A DNA stretch of 64,000 nt from Cyanobacteria bacterium FACHB-63 (GTDB taxonomy: Bacteria; Cyanobacteriota; Cyanobacteriia; Leptolyngbyales; Leptolyngbyaceae), in assembly GCA_014695255.1 (NCBI GenBank), contig JACJNX010000010.1, forward strand, positions 62,001 to 126,000, given 5' to 3'. The notes beneath the pieces are model-generated. The model was not told the origin of the DNA. It did no database searches and saw only the letters and a list, made by a program, of their open reading frames with translations. Below, in pieces: positions 1 through 8,843 of this stretch (positions within the stretch are counted from its first letter, which is position 1; every line of letters begins with the position of its first letter). A program made the translations under genes and the position numbers.

Positions 1-230
1 AAGAAGGAGCACGTCAAGTCTATGCTTGTGCGACTCATGCGGTCTTTTCACCGCCCGCGATCGAACGCCTGTCGAGCGGTCTCCTAGAAGAAGTAATCGT
101 AACCAATACCATTCCGGTTGCAGAAGAACATCGCTTTCCACAGCTAAAAATTCTCTCCGTTGCCAGTGTGATCGGCGAAACGATTTGGCGAATCCATGAG
201 GATAATTCAGTCAGTAGCCTATTCCGCTAA
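1..230 (+). CDS. prs: Ribose-phosphate pyrophosphokinase, C-terminal part (partial)
   Basis: The gene enters from the left edge (first full codon at base 3) and ends at TAA 228-230. About 75 C-terminal residues are visible: a segment ACATHAVFSPPAIERL, then VIVTNTIP, then KILSVASVIGETIWRIHED. This order is typical of the second phosphoribosyltransferase-like domain of PRPP synthetase, which makes 5-phosphoribosyl 1-diphosphate from ribose 5-phosphate and ATP for nucleotide, His and Trp synthesis. The nucleotide-binding N-terminal domain and the PRPP-binding loop lie outside the window, so intactness cannot be judged. A strong hairpin follows 16 bases after the stop, so this is the end of its transcript. 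Confidence 0.9.
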   Translation, partial: EGARQVYACATHAVFSPPAIERLSSGLLEEVIVTNTIPVAEEHRFPQLKILSVASVIGETIWRIHEDNSVSSLFR

Positions 231-246
231 GTTCTGAACACATTAC

Positions 247-283
247 ACCCGTCGATCAAACACGATCGGCGGGTTTGTTCTTT
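247..283 (+). terminator. Intrinsic terminator after prs
   Basis: An 11-bp stem (247-257 with 264-274, one T-G wobble) and a 6-base loop are followed by TTTGTTCTTT. It sits just after the prs stop and before the next gene. Confidence 0.75.
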
Positions 284-406
284 AAACTAAAAAGGGACAG
301 ACCGATCGATCTGCCCACAAAGGAAATGTCTCACAAAGATGAAAATTATCAGTTCGCGGCTGATGATTTTCTCTACACGGCCTCAGTTCTCAATTCCTGA
401 AATCTG

Positions 407-640
407 ATGAAAAGCTTTGCCACTTTGATCACTGCCTGCATTATTGCGATTTGGATCGGCGCGATCGCCCTCGTCGCAATTCAAAATGCGGCTCCGATTT
501 CGCTCAAGTTTCTCGCGTTTCAAACGATCGAATTGCCGTTTGGTCTACTGATTGCCTTCAGTGTAATTCTAGGCATCTTAGGAACCGCAATCTTGCAGCC
601 CCTACTTGGACTTTCCCCTCAGAGCAACGATGATCTCTAG
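407..640 (+). CDS. LapA-domain (DUF1049-like) small membrane protein
   Basis: A 77-residue protein with two hydrophobic helices, about residues 4-26 and 42-67. The first helix ends in the motif VAIQNAAPISLKFL, characteristic of the LapA/DUF1049 family (lipopolysaccharide assembly protein A-like). The family sits in the inner membrane; its cyanobacterial role is not established. The ATG at 407 lies about 125 bases after the prs terminator, so it probably has its own promoter. No strong Shine-Dalgarno sequence is visible. Its TAG stop overlaps the stop of the convergent HTH gene in a shared CTAG (637-640). Confidence 0.75.
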   Translation: MKSFATLITACIIAIWIGAIALVAIQNAAPISLKFLAFQTIELPFGLLIAFSVILGILGTAILQPLLGLSPQSNDDL

Positions 641-1515
641 AGCGCGTAAACCTGCCCATCAATCAACAATCGCGTAATCCCCTTCGCTTGAAGATAAGGT
701 GCAGCTTTCTGTAAAACTCGGCTATCTGGAATCTTGATGACCCGCTGGGTGCGAATGTTTGAGAACCGTTTCGCGACTCGATGATTGTCAAATACAGGTA
801 AGGTTCTGGCTTCGACTTCTCCCGACGGAATTTGACCCAGTTCCGCGAATTCACTGAGCGGACGCGCAACTAACTCCGCAGCTCGATCAACCACGAGGTA
901 ACAAGTCCGCGGAATTGCGGCTTCTGCAATTGGGAGTACCCGAATGAATTCTGCTGCGCTTAATTGAATCGATGGTAGAATCGCAGGCTCGTCATCATCT
1001 TCGTCTTCGAGGTCTTCATCTAGATTATCGAGATCGTCGAGGTCATCATCATCGTCCTCATCGTCCGCCATGCCATCTACGGTTGGGCTAAGATCGATCG
1101 CTTCAATCTGAGCCAGTTCAGGCGCTTCCTCAAGGAGCGCAGAAGTCGAGATAGGCGCTTCCTCAGATGTATTCGCTCGTCGTCGTACTCGGCGCGGCGG
1201 TGCAGGCTTTGAGGGTTCTTCGATAGATTCGACCACTTCTGGCTCTGGCAGAGTTGGTGCTTCTGGTTCGAGCAAGCTACCTTGAACCGGAGGTACCTCG
1301 GCTGCCACCGTTGTTGATCGCGCTCCGCCCCTTGAAGCGCTGCGCTTTTGCTGAATCAGACTGTCATACTCTTCCGCTGACAAACTGCTTTTCAAAATGC
1401 GGCTAATTGTCGTATTACTGACACCGTATCGCTCTGCGAGAGTTAAAGTTGTTTCTCCCGATTGGCGATACAGTTCAATAATTTGGCTTTTATCAGAATC
1501 AGACAGTCTGCTCAT
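637..1515 (-). CDS. HTH-domain protein with long acidic linker
   Basis: About 292 residues from the preferred start MSRLSDSDK; the frame is open 8 codons further up, to 1539, with a less likely N-terminus. Residues 1-50 form a helix-turn-helix resembling transposase or sigma-like HTHs (KSQIIELYRQSGETTLTLAERYGVSNTTISRILK). The middle is low complexity, with Pro/Glu stretches and a very acidic Asp/Glu run near residues 140-175. The last 110 residues form a second compact domain (AEFIRVLPIAEAAIPRTCYLVVDRAAELVARPL) that I do not recognise beyond its being conserved in cyanobacteria. A DNA-binding role is inferred from the HTH only; targets are unknown. No transposase catalytic domain is present. 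Confidence 0.7.
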   Translation of the reverse strand: MSRLSDSDKSQIIELYRQSGETTLTLAERYGVSNTTISRILKSSLSAEEYDSLIQQKRSASRGGARSTTVAAEVPPVQGSLLEPEAPTLPEPEVVESIEEPSKPAPPRRVRRRANTSEEAPISTSALLEEAPELAQIEAIDLSPTVDGMADDEDDDDDLDDLDNLDEDLEDEDDDEPAILPSIQLSAAEFIRVLPIAEAAIPRTCYLVVDRAAELVARPLSEFAELGQIPSGEVEARTLPVFDNHRVAKRFSNIRTQRVIKIPDSRVLQKAAPYLQAKGITRLLIDGQVYAL

Positions 1516-1593
1516 GAGAAACTCAGCGCGGGGCGGCAATTACTCATCTATTCTATGCTGAGCGTGATCGAATGCGGGATGCACGATAAATCT

Positions 1594-2643
1594 TCATGCT
1601 CGTCTGCGTGAATTCCCGCGCCGCGATCGGCTCAAATCATATTCCAAGGCGGCTCCGATGCCAAATAGAACGCCACTGAAGACCCAAAAGATTTCAATAA
1701 TCCCGCCGCTTTGGTAGTTCTCAAGACGAGTGGTTGCATACTTAAACCACATATCCGCGATGTAGAGCGAAAATGCTGCTGCTGCAATCATGCGCCAAGA
1801 CTGCGAGAATCGCCCACCCCAGAACGCCAAAAGCAACGTAGTCGCAATAATCAAGATAAATACGTCCGCCAGCACATAGAAATAGTCCAAAAATGGCTTA
1901 AGCGGCGCGAGCGTACTTTCGATCGTCGCAACCCATTCCGGCGCATCCTGCTTTTTCTGCTCCACGAGCTGCTTCTCCTCGATTGCAACAGGTTTCGGTG
2001 TTACAACAGGCGAAGGCTTCGCGGCAGCAGAGGGTCTAATCGTCGGTGAAGCGGTTGCTTTTGGGGACGGTTTGGCTGGTGCAGTTTGAGCAATGACGGG
2101 TTCGCCAAAGAACAATAGGGCTGAAGACTTGGGACTAGGCGTAAGGGTCAGCCAGGTAGCAAATGCAATGCTGACGGCCGCAATACCACCAACCGTGAAC
2201 CACTGCCATAAATCGAGATTCAAGCGACGATCGGAGAACGCCATGATCATGCCCCACCCTAAAAATAGATAGGTGGGAATATAAAAGAAATCTCCGGGTG
2301 ACACATCGGCTTCGCGTCCCATGTACGTTTCCCAGAAGGTAAACAAGATTGTGCCGATGCCATAACAGAGCATTCCTAACCCAATGCTCAACCAAACCCG
2401 CCGCCCACTGACAATTTGTGGACTGCTCCAATTTCTAAAACACAGCAGCGCTGCACTAAAATACGCCACAACTTCAAACGCTGAAGCTCCGTAGGAATAC
2501 CAATCCGGGCGGGCTTTTCCCGGATCAGGAACGCTAAACAATAGGAAAAACAATAACGCGAACACTGCCAACAGAATTTCTGCAAACACGATCGCTTGAA
2601 CAGAAATCGATTTCGATTGGGATTGACTAGCTGAACTGCTCAT
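1594..2643 (-). CDS. Multi-pass membrane protein of unknown function
   Basis: A 349-residue protein with about five N-terminal hydrophobic helices (residues 15-40, 52-70, 84-104, 120-140, 148-168). A Pro/Ala/Lys/Ser-rich linker of about 60 residues follows (SPKATASPTIRPSAAAKPSP region), then three more helices (about 255-275, 285-300, 315-335). The layout of a membrane sensor-like bundle, soluble loop and second bundle is seen in uncharacterised cyanobacterial proteins. No enzymatic motif is visible. It is read in the same direction as the neighbouring conserved protein upstream, with a 26-base gap, so the two are probably co-transcribed. Function unknown. Confidence 0.6.
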   Translation of the reverse strand: MSSSASQSQSKSISVQAIVFAEILLAVFALLFFLLFSVPDPGKARPDWYSYGASAFEVVAYFSAALLCFRNWSSPQIVSGRRVWLSIGLGMLCYGIGTILFTFWETYMGREADVSPGDFFYIPTYLFLGWGMIMAFSDRRLNLDLWQWFTVGGIAAVSIAFATWLTLTPSPKSSALLFFGEPVIAQTAPAKPSPKATASPTIRPSAAAKPSPVVTPKPVAIEEKQLVEQKKQDAPEWVATIESTLAPLKPFLDYFYVLADVFILIIATTLLLAFWGGRFSQSWRMIAAAAFSLYIADMWFKYATTRLENYQSGGIIEIFWVFSGVLFGIGAALEYDLSRSRRGNSRRRA

Positions 2644-2669
2644 AGGTCATCTTCAACAAGGGACAAAAT

Positions 2670-3341
2670 TTAAGACCAGAGTTTTCCGGTCGGGGAATGG
2701 TTGAGCCATTCGAGGAAGCGGGTACGTTCGCCTTGCGGCAAATCTTGCAGCGCATCCAAAACGCGATCGGCGAACGCGGACTTGCCAAAATACGCTTTGC
2801 CAAGGCGATGGAGTTCTTGCAGCAAAACATTCAAAAGATTTTCTTGCCAGGCTGGGGTCTGCAAACTGTTGAGGGGATTAATTGTGAGAAGTTGCTTCAC
2901 AGCGGCAGGTGAATCCGTCTGAGGAAATCGCCATTGTTGAAAGATGGTGATTAAATCCCGCTCAAAGGAAGCGGCCTGCTTTGTGCCCATCAAATCCTCA
3001 ACGTCGATGTACATCGCTTGCAGCATCAATAAACAAGCTTGCGTAAACACTGCGGTAACGGTTCCCCCACCGTCTGAGACTGCTGCCTCCTGACTGAGCT
3101 GCTCTAGCCGCACCTTTCCCCATACGCTGCATCGCTCTGGTTCTTCTAGCAGGACACAGGCTTTTCCCTGGTTGTCGGTCAGGTCGCGCCAAAACGATCG
3201 TGCTTCTTCTTCCTGTCCAGAGCCAAAGATTTGAATCAGTCGAAAGGTTTGTCCTTGATAGGACAGGATTGGCACTTTTTGATCGCGTTTAGGGTGCTGA
3301 ATGCTGCTGATCTCAACATCCTGCCGTTTCAGAATGAACAT
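2670..3341 (-). CDS. Conserved cyanobacterial protein (possibly Npun_F0813 family)
   Basis: A 223-residue soluble protein without signal peptide or membrane segment. The N-terminus (MFILKRQDVEISSIQHPKRD, then VPILSYQGQTFRLIQIF) and the segment RDLTDNQGKACVLLEEPERCSVWGKVRLEQL look like a cyanobacterium-restricted family annotated as Npun_F0813; this match is from memory and unverified. The C-terminal half is alpha-helical. No catalytic motif is seen. It is the first gene of a probable two-gene unit with the membrane protein downstream. The 252 bases between it and the tRNA-Arg hold no gene I can support. Confidence 0.6.
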   Translation of the reverse strand: MFILKRQDVEISSIQHPKRDQKVPILSYQGQTFRLIQIFGSGQEEEARSFWRDLTDNQGKACVLLEEPERCSVWGKVRLEQLSQEAAVSDGGGTVTAVFTQACLLMLQAMYIDVEDLMGTKQAASFERDLITIFQQWRFPQTDSPAAVKQLLTINPLNSLQTPAWQENLLNVLLQELHRLGKAYFGKSAFADRVLDALQDLPQGERTRFLEWLNHSPTGKLWS

Positions 3342-3593
3342 AAAGCGGCTCAGGGCTAGAGGGTAGGGGGCGTAGCGAGGTTCGCTATGAGGCCTGTGGT
3401 GTTTGTTAAAAATTCAACGTCACAGGGATTCTCCATTTCGGATTATCTATTCTTTTGAATTCCCCAATCTGATGCTCTACTTTACATATGCTTGATAAAA
3501 ATCAAAGAAGTACAAAGCCTAAATCGGAAAAGCAGTTAAATTTTGGTTACTCTAGATTTGCCGCGCACCGCTATATTAGTAAATGACTGTTTT

Positions 3594-3666
<73 letters not shown>

Positions 3667-3841
3667 CTTCCTCCATTCCTAATGGAAGGCACAACTCCGG
3701 CTTCCATAAAGTTGCAATGGGAATTTTACGGATTGGGTGGACTGATGCGTCAAAGTTTCATATAAGTTCATAAGATAAATCTCGGCGATCGCAGAATTGA
3801 GGGCGATCGCGCTTCAGTTCACCCACACAAGGAAGTCACGC

Positions 3842-4456
3842 ATGAGTGCAGCACTGGTTGAATGGATTACCAGCACGATGAATTCCCTCGGCTATTTGGG
3901 AATTGGGTTTCTGATGTTTATGGAAAATCTGTTTCCGCCGATTCCCTCGGAATTAATCATGCCACTGGCGGGCTTTACCGTGTCACAGGGCAAAATGAAC
4001 TTTCAATATGCAGTGCTGGCGGGCGTAGTTGGAACGATTTTGGGGACGCTGCTCTGGTATTACGCGGGACTTTGGGTGGGCGAGAAGCGAGTCAGCGAGC
4101 TTGCCGATCGCTACGGTAAGTGGATCGGGGTAACAGGCAACGATATTGATAAAGTCAATCGCTGGTTTTATCGGCATGGAACGAAAGCTGTCTTAATCGG
4201 GCGATTGGTTCCAGGAATTCGCACACTGATTTCGCTGCCTGCGGGGTTGAGTGGAATGCGATTAATGCCTTTTTTGGTGTACTCAACGATCGGCACCACG
4301 ATTTGGACGTTTGCCCTGACTTATGCGGGATACGCTCTGGGCGCGAATTATGAATTGGTAGACGAATATCTTGCCCCTGTTTCTAAGATCATTCTAGGAA
4401 TTTTGGTTGTCGCATTCATCGTCTGGCTGATGCAGCGACGTAAGCGATCGGTTTAA
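3842..4456 (+). CDS. DedA family membrane protein
   Basis: A 204-residue integral membrane protein. The ATG at 3842 is chosen because AAGGAAG lies a few bases upstream; the frame stays open 15 codons further up. Family features are the early segment FMENLFPPIPSELIMPLAGF, the middle segment RWFYRHGTKAVLIGRLVPGIRTLISLPAG with the conserved Gly-Arg and Pro-Gly-x-Arg, and C-terminal hydrophobic helices. DedA/SNARE-associated proteins are inner-membrane transporters linked to lipid carrier recycling and membrane homeostasis. The substrate here cannot be read from the sequence. It is a single gene followed by a hairpin terminator. Confidence 0.88.
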   Translation: MSAALVEWITSTMNSLGYLGIGFLMFMENLFPPIPSELIMPLAGFTVSQGKMNFQYAVLAGVVGTILGTLLWYYAGLWVGEKRVSELADRYGKWIGVTGNDIDKVNRWFYRHGTKAVLIGRLVPGIRTLISLPAGLSGMRLMPFLVYSTIGTTIWTFALTYAGYALGANYELVDEYLAPVSKIILGILVVAFIVWLMQRRKRSV

Positions 4457-4495
4457 TGGTGCTGGCTTTCTCGCTTCGGCTCCTGTTTTGATTTT

Positions 4496-4524
4496 GCCCA
4501 TTTTAACAATGGGCTGCTTTGTTT
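4496..4524 (+). terminator. Hairpin terminator after the dedA-like gene
   Basis: A 7-bp stem GCCCATT/AATGGGC (4496-4502 with 4508-4514) with a 5-base loop is followed by TGCTTTGTTTC. It lies about 40 bases after the DedA stop. The rest of the 4457-4684 gap shows no gene. Confidence 0.55.
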
Positions 4525-4684
4525 CTGGCGTGTTGGATGCTAGGGTGAGCTATTGAACGGGGAACAGATTGGGGCGAAAACTCTTCCTGGAAGAAGACTT
4601 CTGGCTGTTCCACAAACCGATCATTTTGGTTTCGTTTTCGCCTTCTGTTGTTGACATCTATCAGAAACATAAATCCAATCAACC

Positions 4685-6409
4685 TTGAAACAGCGTTCTA
4701 ACTACTGGCAGCTTTTAGATTACATTCGCCCTCAATGGCGCACGATCGTTTATGCCTTGATTTGCTCGATCGTGTTTGCGGTGACTTGGCCCGTTTTGGC
4801 ATTCATGTCTGAAAAAATGTCTCGGTTTGTCAGCGAAGGACGACTGAGTGCGATCGCAGAAACCGCCGGATACGTGATTTTGATTTGGGGCGGACAGAAA
4901 TTAGCGCAATACGGACAGGAAACGCTGATTGCCAAAGCCGCTCTGTCGATCGCGATGGAGTTGAGAAATCGCACATTTGCTCATTTGCAACGGCTGAGTC
5001 TTGCCTATTTTGAATCGGTGCAAACTGGGGACCTCTCGTACCGACTGACTGAGGATGTCGATCGCGTCGGCGAAGTGATTCAAAAGCTGTTTAGTCAGTT
5101 TGTGCCGAATGCGTTAAAGCTAGTGGTGACGCTGGGTACGATGCTGTATTTTAATTGGCAACTGACCTTTGCGACGTTAGTTGTCGCCCCGCTGCTGGCT
5201 TCGCTCACGGCTTGGTTTGGCGAGAAGATGCGAAAGCTGTCTTATCGGAGTCAAAGCCGAATTTCGGATTTGTCGGCACTGCTGATCGAAATGCTCAGCG
5301 GAGTGCGGTTGGTCAGAGCATTTGCAGCAGAAGATTATGCGATCGAGCAGTTTAGCCGTGGCTCTGAGCGCAATCGCCAAGCGAGATACGCAACAGAAAG
5401 GCTGAGAGCCATTCAGTATCCGGTGCAGGGATTTTTAGATGCGCTGGGAATTTTGGCGCTCTTGCTGGTGGGAAGCTGGCAGATTTCGCAGGGCAATTTG
5501 ACTGGAAGTGAGTTTGTTGCCTTTGTTGTTGCAGTTGCGATGTTGTTTGAGCCGATCGCGACGGTGACATTGAACTACAACGAATTCAAGCAAGCCGAAG
5601 CTTCGGTCGATCGTGTGTTTGAACTGCTGCACATTCGACCGTCGATTGGAGAACGTGCTGATGCTCAAGAGCTATCCCTCGTCACAGGCAGAATTGAATT
5701 TCAAAATGTTAGCTTTGCTTATCGACCCGATCGACCTGTATTGCAAGATCTAAATCTGCGTGTGCTCCCTGGAGAGATGGTTGCATTAGTGGGCGCGTCT
5801 GGTGCGGGAAAAACAACCCTGGTAAATCTGATCCCCCGCTTTTACGATCCGCAACAGGGTGAGATCTGGATTGATGGCACAAACATCCGCGATGTGTCGC
5901 TCAAGAGCCTGCGCCATCAGATCGGAATTGTGCCCCAGGAAACGATCTTGTTTACAGGCACGATCGCGCAAAATATCGCTTTTGGACAACTCGATTTCGA
6001 TCTTGAAGCCGTGAAAGCGGCGGCGAGAATTGCCAACGCGCATCAATTTATCAGCCAATTTCCCGACGGCTATCAAACTTGGGTGGGTGAACGTGGAGTC
6101 AATTTATCCGGCGGACAGCGGCAAAGGTTAGCGATCGCACGGGCGGTTCTACTCAATCCTAGAATTTTGATCCTGGATGAAGCAACCTCTGCGCTCGATT
6201 CAGAATCAGAAGCCCTGGTGCAAGAAGCGCTGGAGCGCATTATGCAGGGGCGGACGGTGTTTATTATTGCTCACCGATTGGCGACGGTTCGACGGGTCGA
6301 TCGCATTTTGGTAATGGAAAAAGGGCGTGTGGTGGAAGCTGGAACGCACAAAGAACTGATTGCAGAAGGTGGACGCTATGCACGGTTTTACGCTCAGCAA
6401 TTTAGCTAG
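4685..6409 (+). CDS. ABC exporter, fused membrane and ATPase domains (MsbA/MdlB type)
   Basis: 574 residues. The start is a TTG at 4685; the resulting N-terminus MKQRSNYWQLLDYIRPQW matches family length. Residues 15-300 hold the six-helix type 1 exporter transmembrane domain. The nucleotide-binding domain shows Walker A GASGAGKTT (about 370-378), Q-loop GIVPQETILF, signature LSGGQRQR (about 474), Walker B ILILDEATSALD (about 494) and H-loop IIAHRLATVRRVDRI (about 527). All catalytic residues are intact, so it should work as a homodimeric exporter of lipids or hydrophobic compounds. The substrate is unknown, and no partner subunit is adjacent. Confidence 0.92.
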   Translation: MKQRSNYWQLLDYIRPQWRTIVYALICSIVFAVTWPVLAFMSEKMSRFVSEGRLSAIAETAGYVILIWGGQKLAQYGQETLIAKAALSIAMELRNRTFAHLQRLSLAYFESVQTGDLSYRLTEDVDRVGEVIQKLFSQFVPNALKLVVTLGTMLYFNWQLTFATLVVAPLLASLTAWFGEKMRKLSYRSQSRISDLSALLIEMLSGVRLVRAFAAEDYAIEQFSRGSERNRQARYATERLRAIQYPVQGFLDALGILALLLVGSWQISQGNLTGSEFVAFVVAVAMLFEPIATVTLNYNEFKQAEASVDRVFELLHIRPSIGERADAQELSLVTGRIEFQNVSFAYRPDRPVLQDLNLRVLPGEMVALVGASGAGKTTLVNLIPRFYDPQQGEIWIDGTNIRDVSLKSLRHQIGIVPQETILFTGTIAQNIAFGQLDFDLEAVKAAARIANAHQFISQFPDGYQTWVGERGVNLSGGQRQRLAIARAVLLNPRILILDEATSALDSESEALVQEALERIMQGRTVFIIAHRLATVRRVDRILVMEKGRVVEAGTHKELIAEGGRYARFYAQQFS

Positions 6410-6497
6410 CCCAAATTCGGGAAGCGGCTCAATCGTGTTGATTCCAGATCCAGATGAAAGATTTGCCTGCTTCGATCTCTGAATTGATCAATAAAAT

Positions 6498-7781
6498 ATG
6501 GTGTCAAACTTTACGGCAAGCGTTGTGCAGAAAACTCAACCGCAACTCCTCCATTCCCTTTCAAAAACTGCATTCTCAGCAAAAACCGCAAAGTTTATGT
6601 TCATCGCGGCGTTGACTTTTGCGATCGCGCTCACCAGCTTCCCCGCCCAATCCGCACCGCAAAAAGCGATCGCCTACTCCACCTCCTCGAATCGGCCCGA
6701 GCAAATCGGACTTTTCTCGATTCAGCTCAATGGACGTGATCGACGCAAATTAGTCTCAGCCCTAGCAGGAGGCTTTGGGACACCCATCTGGTCTCCGAAC
6801 GGTCAACGCATTGCCTTTACGGTCGGTGAACAAGACGTATATGTTGTGAATGCGAATGGCTCCAACTTGAAAAAGCGCTTTAGCGCAGAGGCTTGTAAAG
6901 CGCCATCGCTGCACTTACAGTGGCTTTCCGATAATCAGCGCCTTGCTTTTGCGCGATCGTGCGATGGCTTTACGTCTGACGCTCCTGGAAGTTTGACCTT
7001 ATATCTCAGTGATGGCAGGAAGCCTGCTCGACAAATTTGGTCGCAAAACACTGACCAAGGCATTCGATCGAACCTGGCATTTTCCCTGGATGGTCAGCAA
7101 GTGAGCTTTGTGCAAAATCGATCGCTCTACAAAGCGAATATTGACGGTTCAGGAATCACTCAACTCACGCCTGCGGACTCAGAAACGATTTACGAGTTCA
7201 GTTCGGTTGCGTGGTCGCCCGATCGTCAAAAAATTGCTCGAATTGACTATGCTCTAGGTGAAATTCAAACGCAGAGAATTTCCATCGTTCAAGCCGATGG
7301 TAAACTTCTGGCGCAGTGGAAAAGTCCTGGCACGAACTGGAGCACGACAAATCTGCTCTGGTCGCCCAACAGCCAACAAGTTGCTTACTATCGTCTCGAA
7401 TCTGGCAATCGACAATCCATTCATGCGTTTAATCTTGCAACAAAAACGCAGACCACTCTCACTCAAAAGCCGGGAGAGTACAATAATCTAGTCTGGTCAC
7501 CCGATGGGCGACAAATTGCTTTTACCCTCAAAATCGATCCCTCCAGAACTGCGCTCTACGCACTGGAGCTTCAACGATCGACGCTCAAAGATCTGACACC
7601 TGTGCTCAAAACTGAAGCGCTCGATTCCCCGGCTTGGTCGCTGGACAGCCGTCACCTGATTTTTACAGCAGGCACTGTCTCAAACAACACTCTCTACATC
7701 GTGAATCGAGATGGCTCAGGGTTAAGGCAACTGACCCGCGATCGCGGCACGACGATTTTGAGCCCGATTTGGCAGCCTTAG
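6498..7781 (+). CDS. Exported TolB-like beta-propeller protein
   Basis: 427 residues. An N-terminal hydrophobic stretch MFIAALTFAIALTSFPAQSA acts as a signal peptide; starting at this Met (6597) would give a normal-length leader and may be the true start. The mature part has repeated WD40-like TolB blades: IWSPNGQRIAFT, LSDNQRLAFA, SLDGQQVSFV, WSPDRQKIARI, WSPNSQQVAYY, WSPDGRQIAFT and WSLDSRHLIFT, giving about six or seven blades. It resembles periplasmic TolB but lacks the TolB N-terminal domain, and no tol-pal genes are nearby. A periplasmic binding scaffold is the safest inference. Its stop overlaps that of the convergent Crp-type gene (TTAG, 7778-7781). Confidence 0.75.
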   Translation: MVSNFTASVVQKTQPQLLHSLSKTAFSAKTAKFMFIAALTFAIALTSFPAQSAPQKAIAYSTSSNRPEQIGLFSIQLNGRDRRKLVSALAGGFGTPIWSPNGQRIAFTVGEQDVYVVNANGSNLKKRFSAEACKAPSLHLQWLSDNQRLAFARSCDGFTSDAPGSLTLYLSDGRKPARQIWSQNTDQGIRSNLAFSLDGQQVSFVQNRSLYKANIDGSGITQLTPADSETIYEFSSVAWSPDRQKIARIDYALGEIQTQRISIVQADGKLLAQWKSPGTNWSTTNLLWSPNSQQVAYYRLESGNRQSIHAFNLATKTQTTLTQKPGEYNNLVWSPDGRQIAFTLKIDPSRTALYALELQRSTLKDLTPVLKTEALDSPAWSLDSRHLIFTAGTVSNNTLYIVNRDGSGLRQLTRDRGTTILSPIWQP

Positions 7782-8488
7782 ATCATTAGGCGTTCGAGTG
7801 CATGAGCGTCAGGAATACATAAAATATCGCGATCTCGTACGATCAAGCCCTTCTTTTCTAACTTGCTCAATACTCGCGTCACCGTTTCCCGCGCCAATCC
7901 GCTCAAACTACTTAATTCCCGATGTGGCAAATTCGGAATTTCTGTGCCGTTCTGTCCTCGCTTCCCTTGTCCATCTGCTAAAAACAGCAGAATATCCGCC
8001 ACTCGCGACATACTATCCGATTCACGCAGTCTCAATCGGCGATTCACCTGCCGCAATCGTCGCGCCATTAACTGAGCTAATCGAATCCCCGCCTCTGGCT
8101 CAGAATTTAGCAACTGCACAAAATCTTGAGCAGGCATATTCCCGATCACAGTTGGAGCTAACGTAATCACATCCGTCGATCGCGGCACTTCATCGAGCGG
8201 AGCCATCTCCCCAAACAATTCGCCCTTGCCCAAAATATTCAGCGTCACCTCTTTGCCATCGAGGTTGTAAGTGCGAATCTTCACCCAGCCGCTCAGAATG
8301 AAGTAGACCGAACTCCCCCAGTCATTCTCTAGCAAAATGACTTGGTTAGCGGGATGATTTCGCAGTGCGACATGAGAAATCGCTTTCTCGATCGCGCTAT
8401 CTGGCAATCCTTGAAAGAAGGGCGCGAGGCGAATCGATGCGTTAATCGTATTGATCGGAGTGTCGCGGAGAGTGTAACGGTCTTCCAT
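7778..8488 (-). CDS. Crp/Fnr family transcription regulator (SyCRP1-like)
   Basis: 236 residues from the preferred ATG (MEDRYTLRDTPINTIN). An open 42-codon upstream extension to 8614 does not look like the family. The cyclic-nucleotide-binding fold contains the cassette GELFGEMAPLDEVPRSTD: the Gly-Glu and Arg-Ser/Thr that contact cAMP in Crp are present, so cAMP binding is plausible. The C-terminal winged helix contains LPHRELSSLSGLARETVTRVLSKLEKKGLI, with the recognition helix ARETVTRVLSKL. It resembles Synechocystis SyCRP1 more than NtcA. It is likely a cAMP- or carbon-status-responsive activator. Targets are unknown. Confidence 0.85.
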   Translation of the reverse strand: MEDRYTLRDTPINTINASIRLAPFFQGLPDSAIEKAISHVALRNHPANQVILLENDWGSSVYFILSGWVKIRTYNLDGKEVTLNILGKGELFGEMAPLDEVPRSTDVITLAPTVIGNMPAQDFVQLLNSEPEAGIRLAQLMARRLRQVNRRLRLRESDSMSRVADILLFLADGQGKRGQNGTEIPNLPHRELSSLSGLARETVTRVLSKLEKKGLIVRDRDILCIPDAHALERLMI

Positions 8489-8843
8489 GGAGAGTCTAAC
8501 CACAGTGGGGCATGAAAACGAGCGCAGACTGATTCCTTCTGAATCGAGAGATGAGCTTAGAATGCCCACTCGCCTTAGAAACTGCACAGCTTTGTCCAGA
8601 TAGACTGCGAACATTTTAGATGCTTTACTAGATTTGGCGCAGATTTCCGTCTGCGAAAAAGTGGCAACTCAGCTTGGGAAATGATCCTGATTGCTGCATG
8701 AAGCTTTGTTTCGTGAAGTAGATCGATCGCAGAATTCCCTGTGACACTGGCAAAAGATGGCTCGGTTCGGGCATTCTAATCTCAGCTATTACGATCAACC
8801 CGCCACGTTCCGTAGTGCCGAATTTTAGTCAAGGACTTTTGTT
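8489..8843. other. Divergent intergenic region
   Basis: 355 bases between the Crp-type gene (leftward) and the coiled-coil gene (rightward). It should hold both promoters. I see no RNA gene or clear operator. The leftward frame stays open through 8614 but is probably untranslated leader. Confidence 0.5.

Noticed and set aside
3780-3815. Repeated GCGATCGC motifs as possible array
   Set aside because: These are scattered HIP1 palindromes common in cyanobacterial genomes, not a CRISPR or mobile repeat.
8489-8614. N-terminal extension of the Crp-type regulator
   Set aside because: The 42 extra residues are unlike the family; the internal Met gives the normal length.
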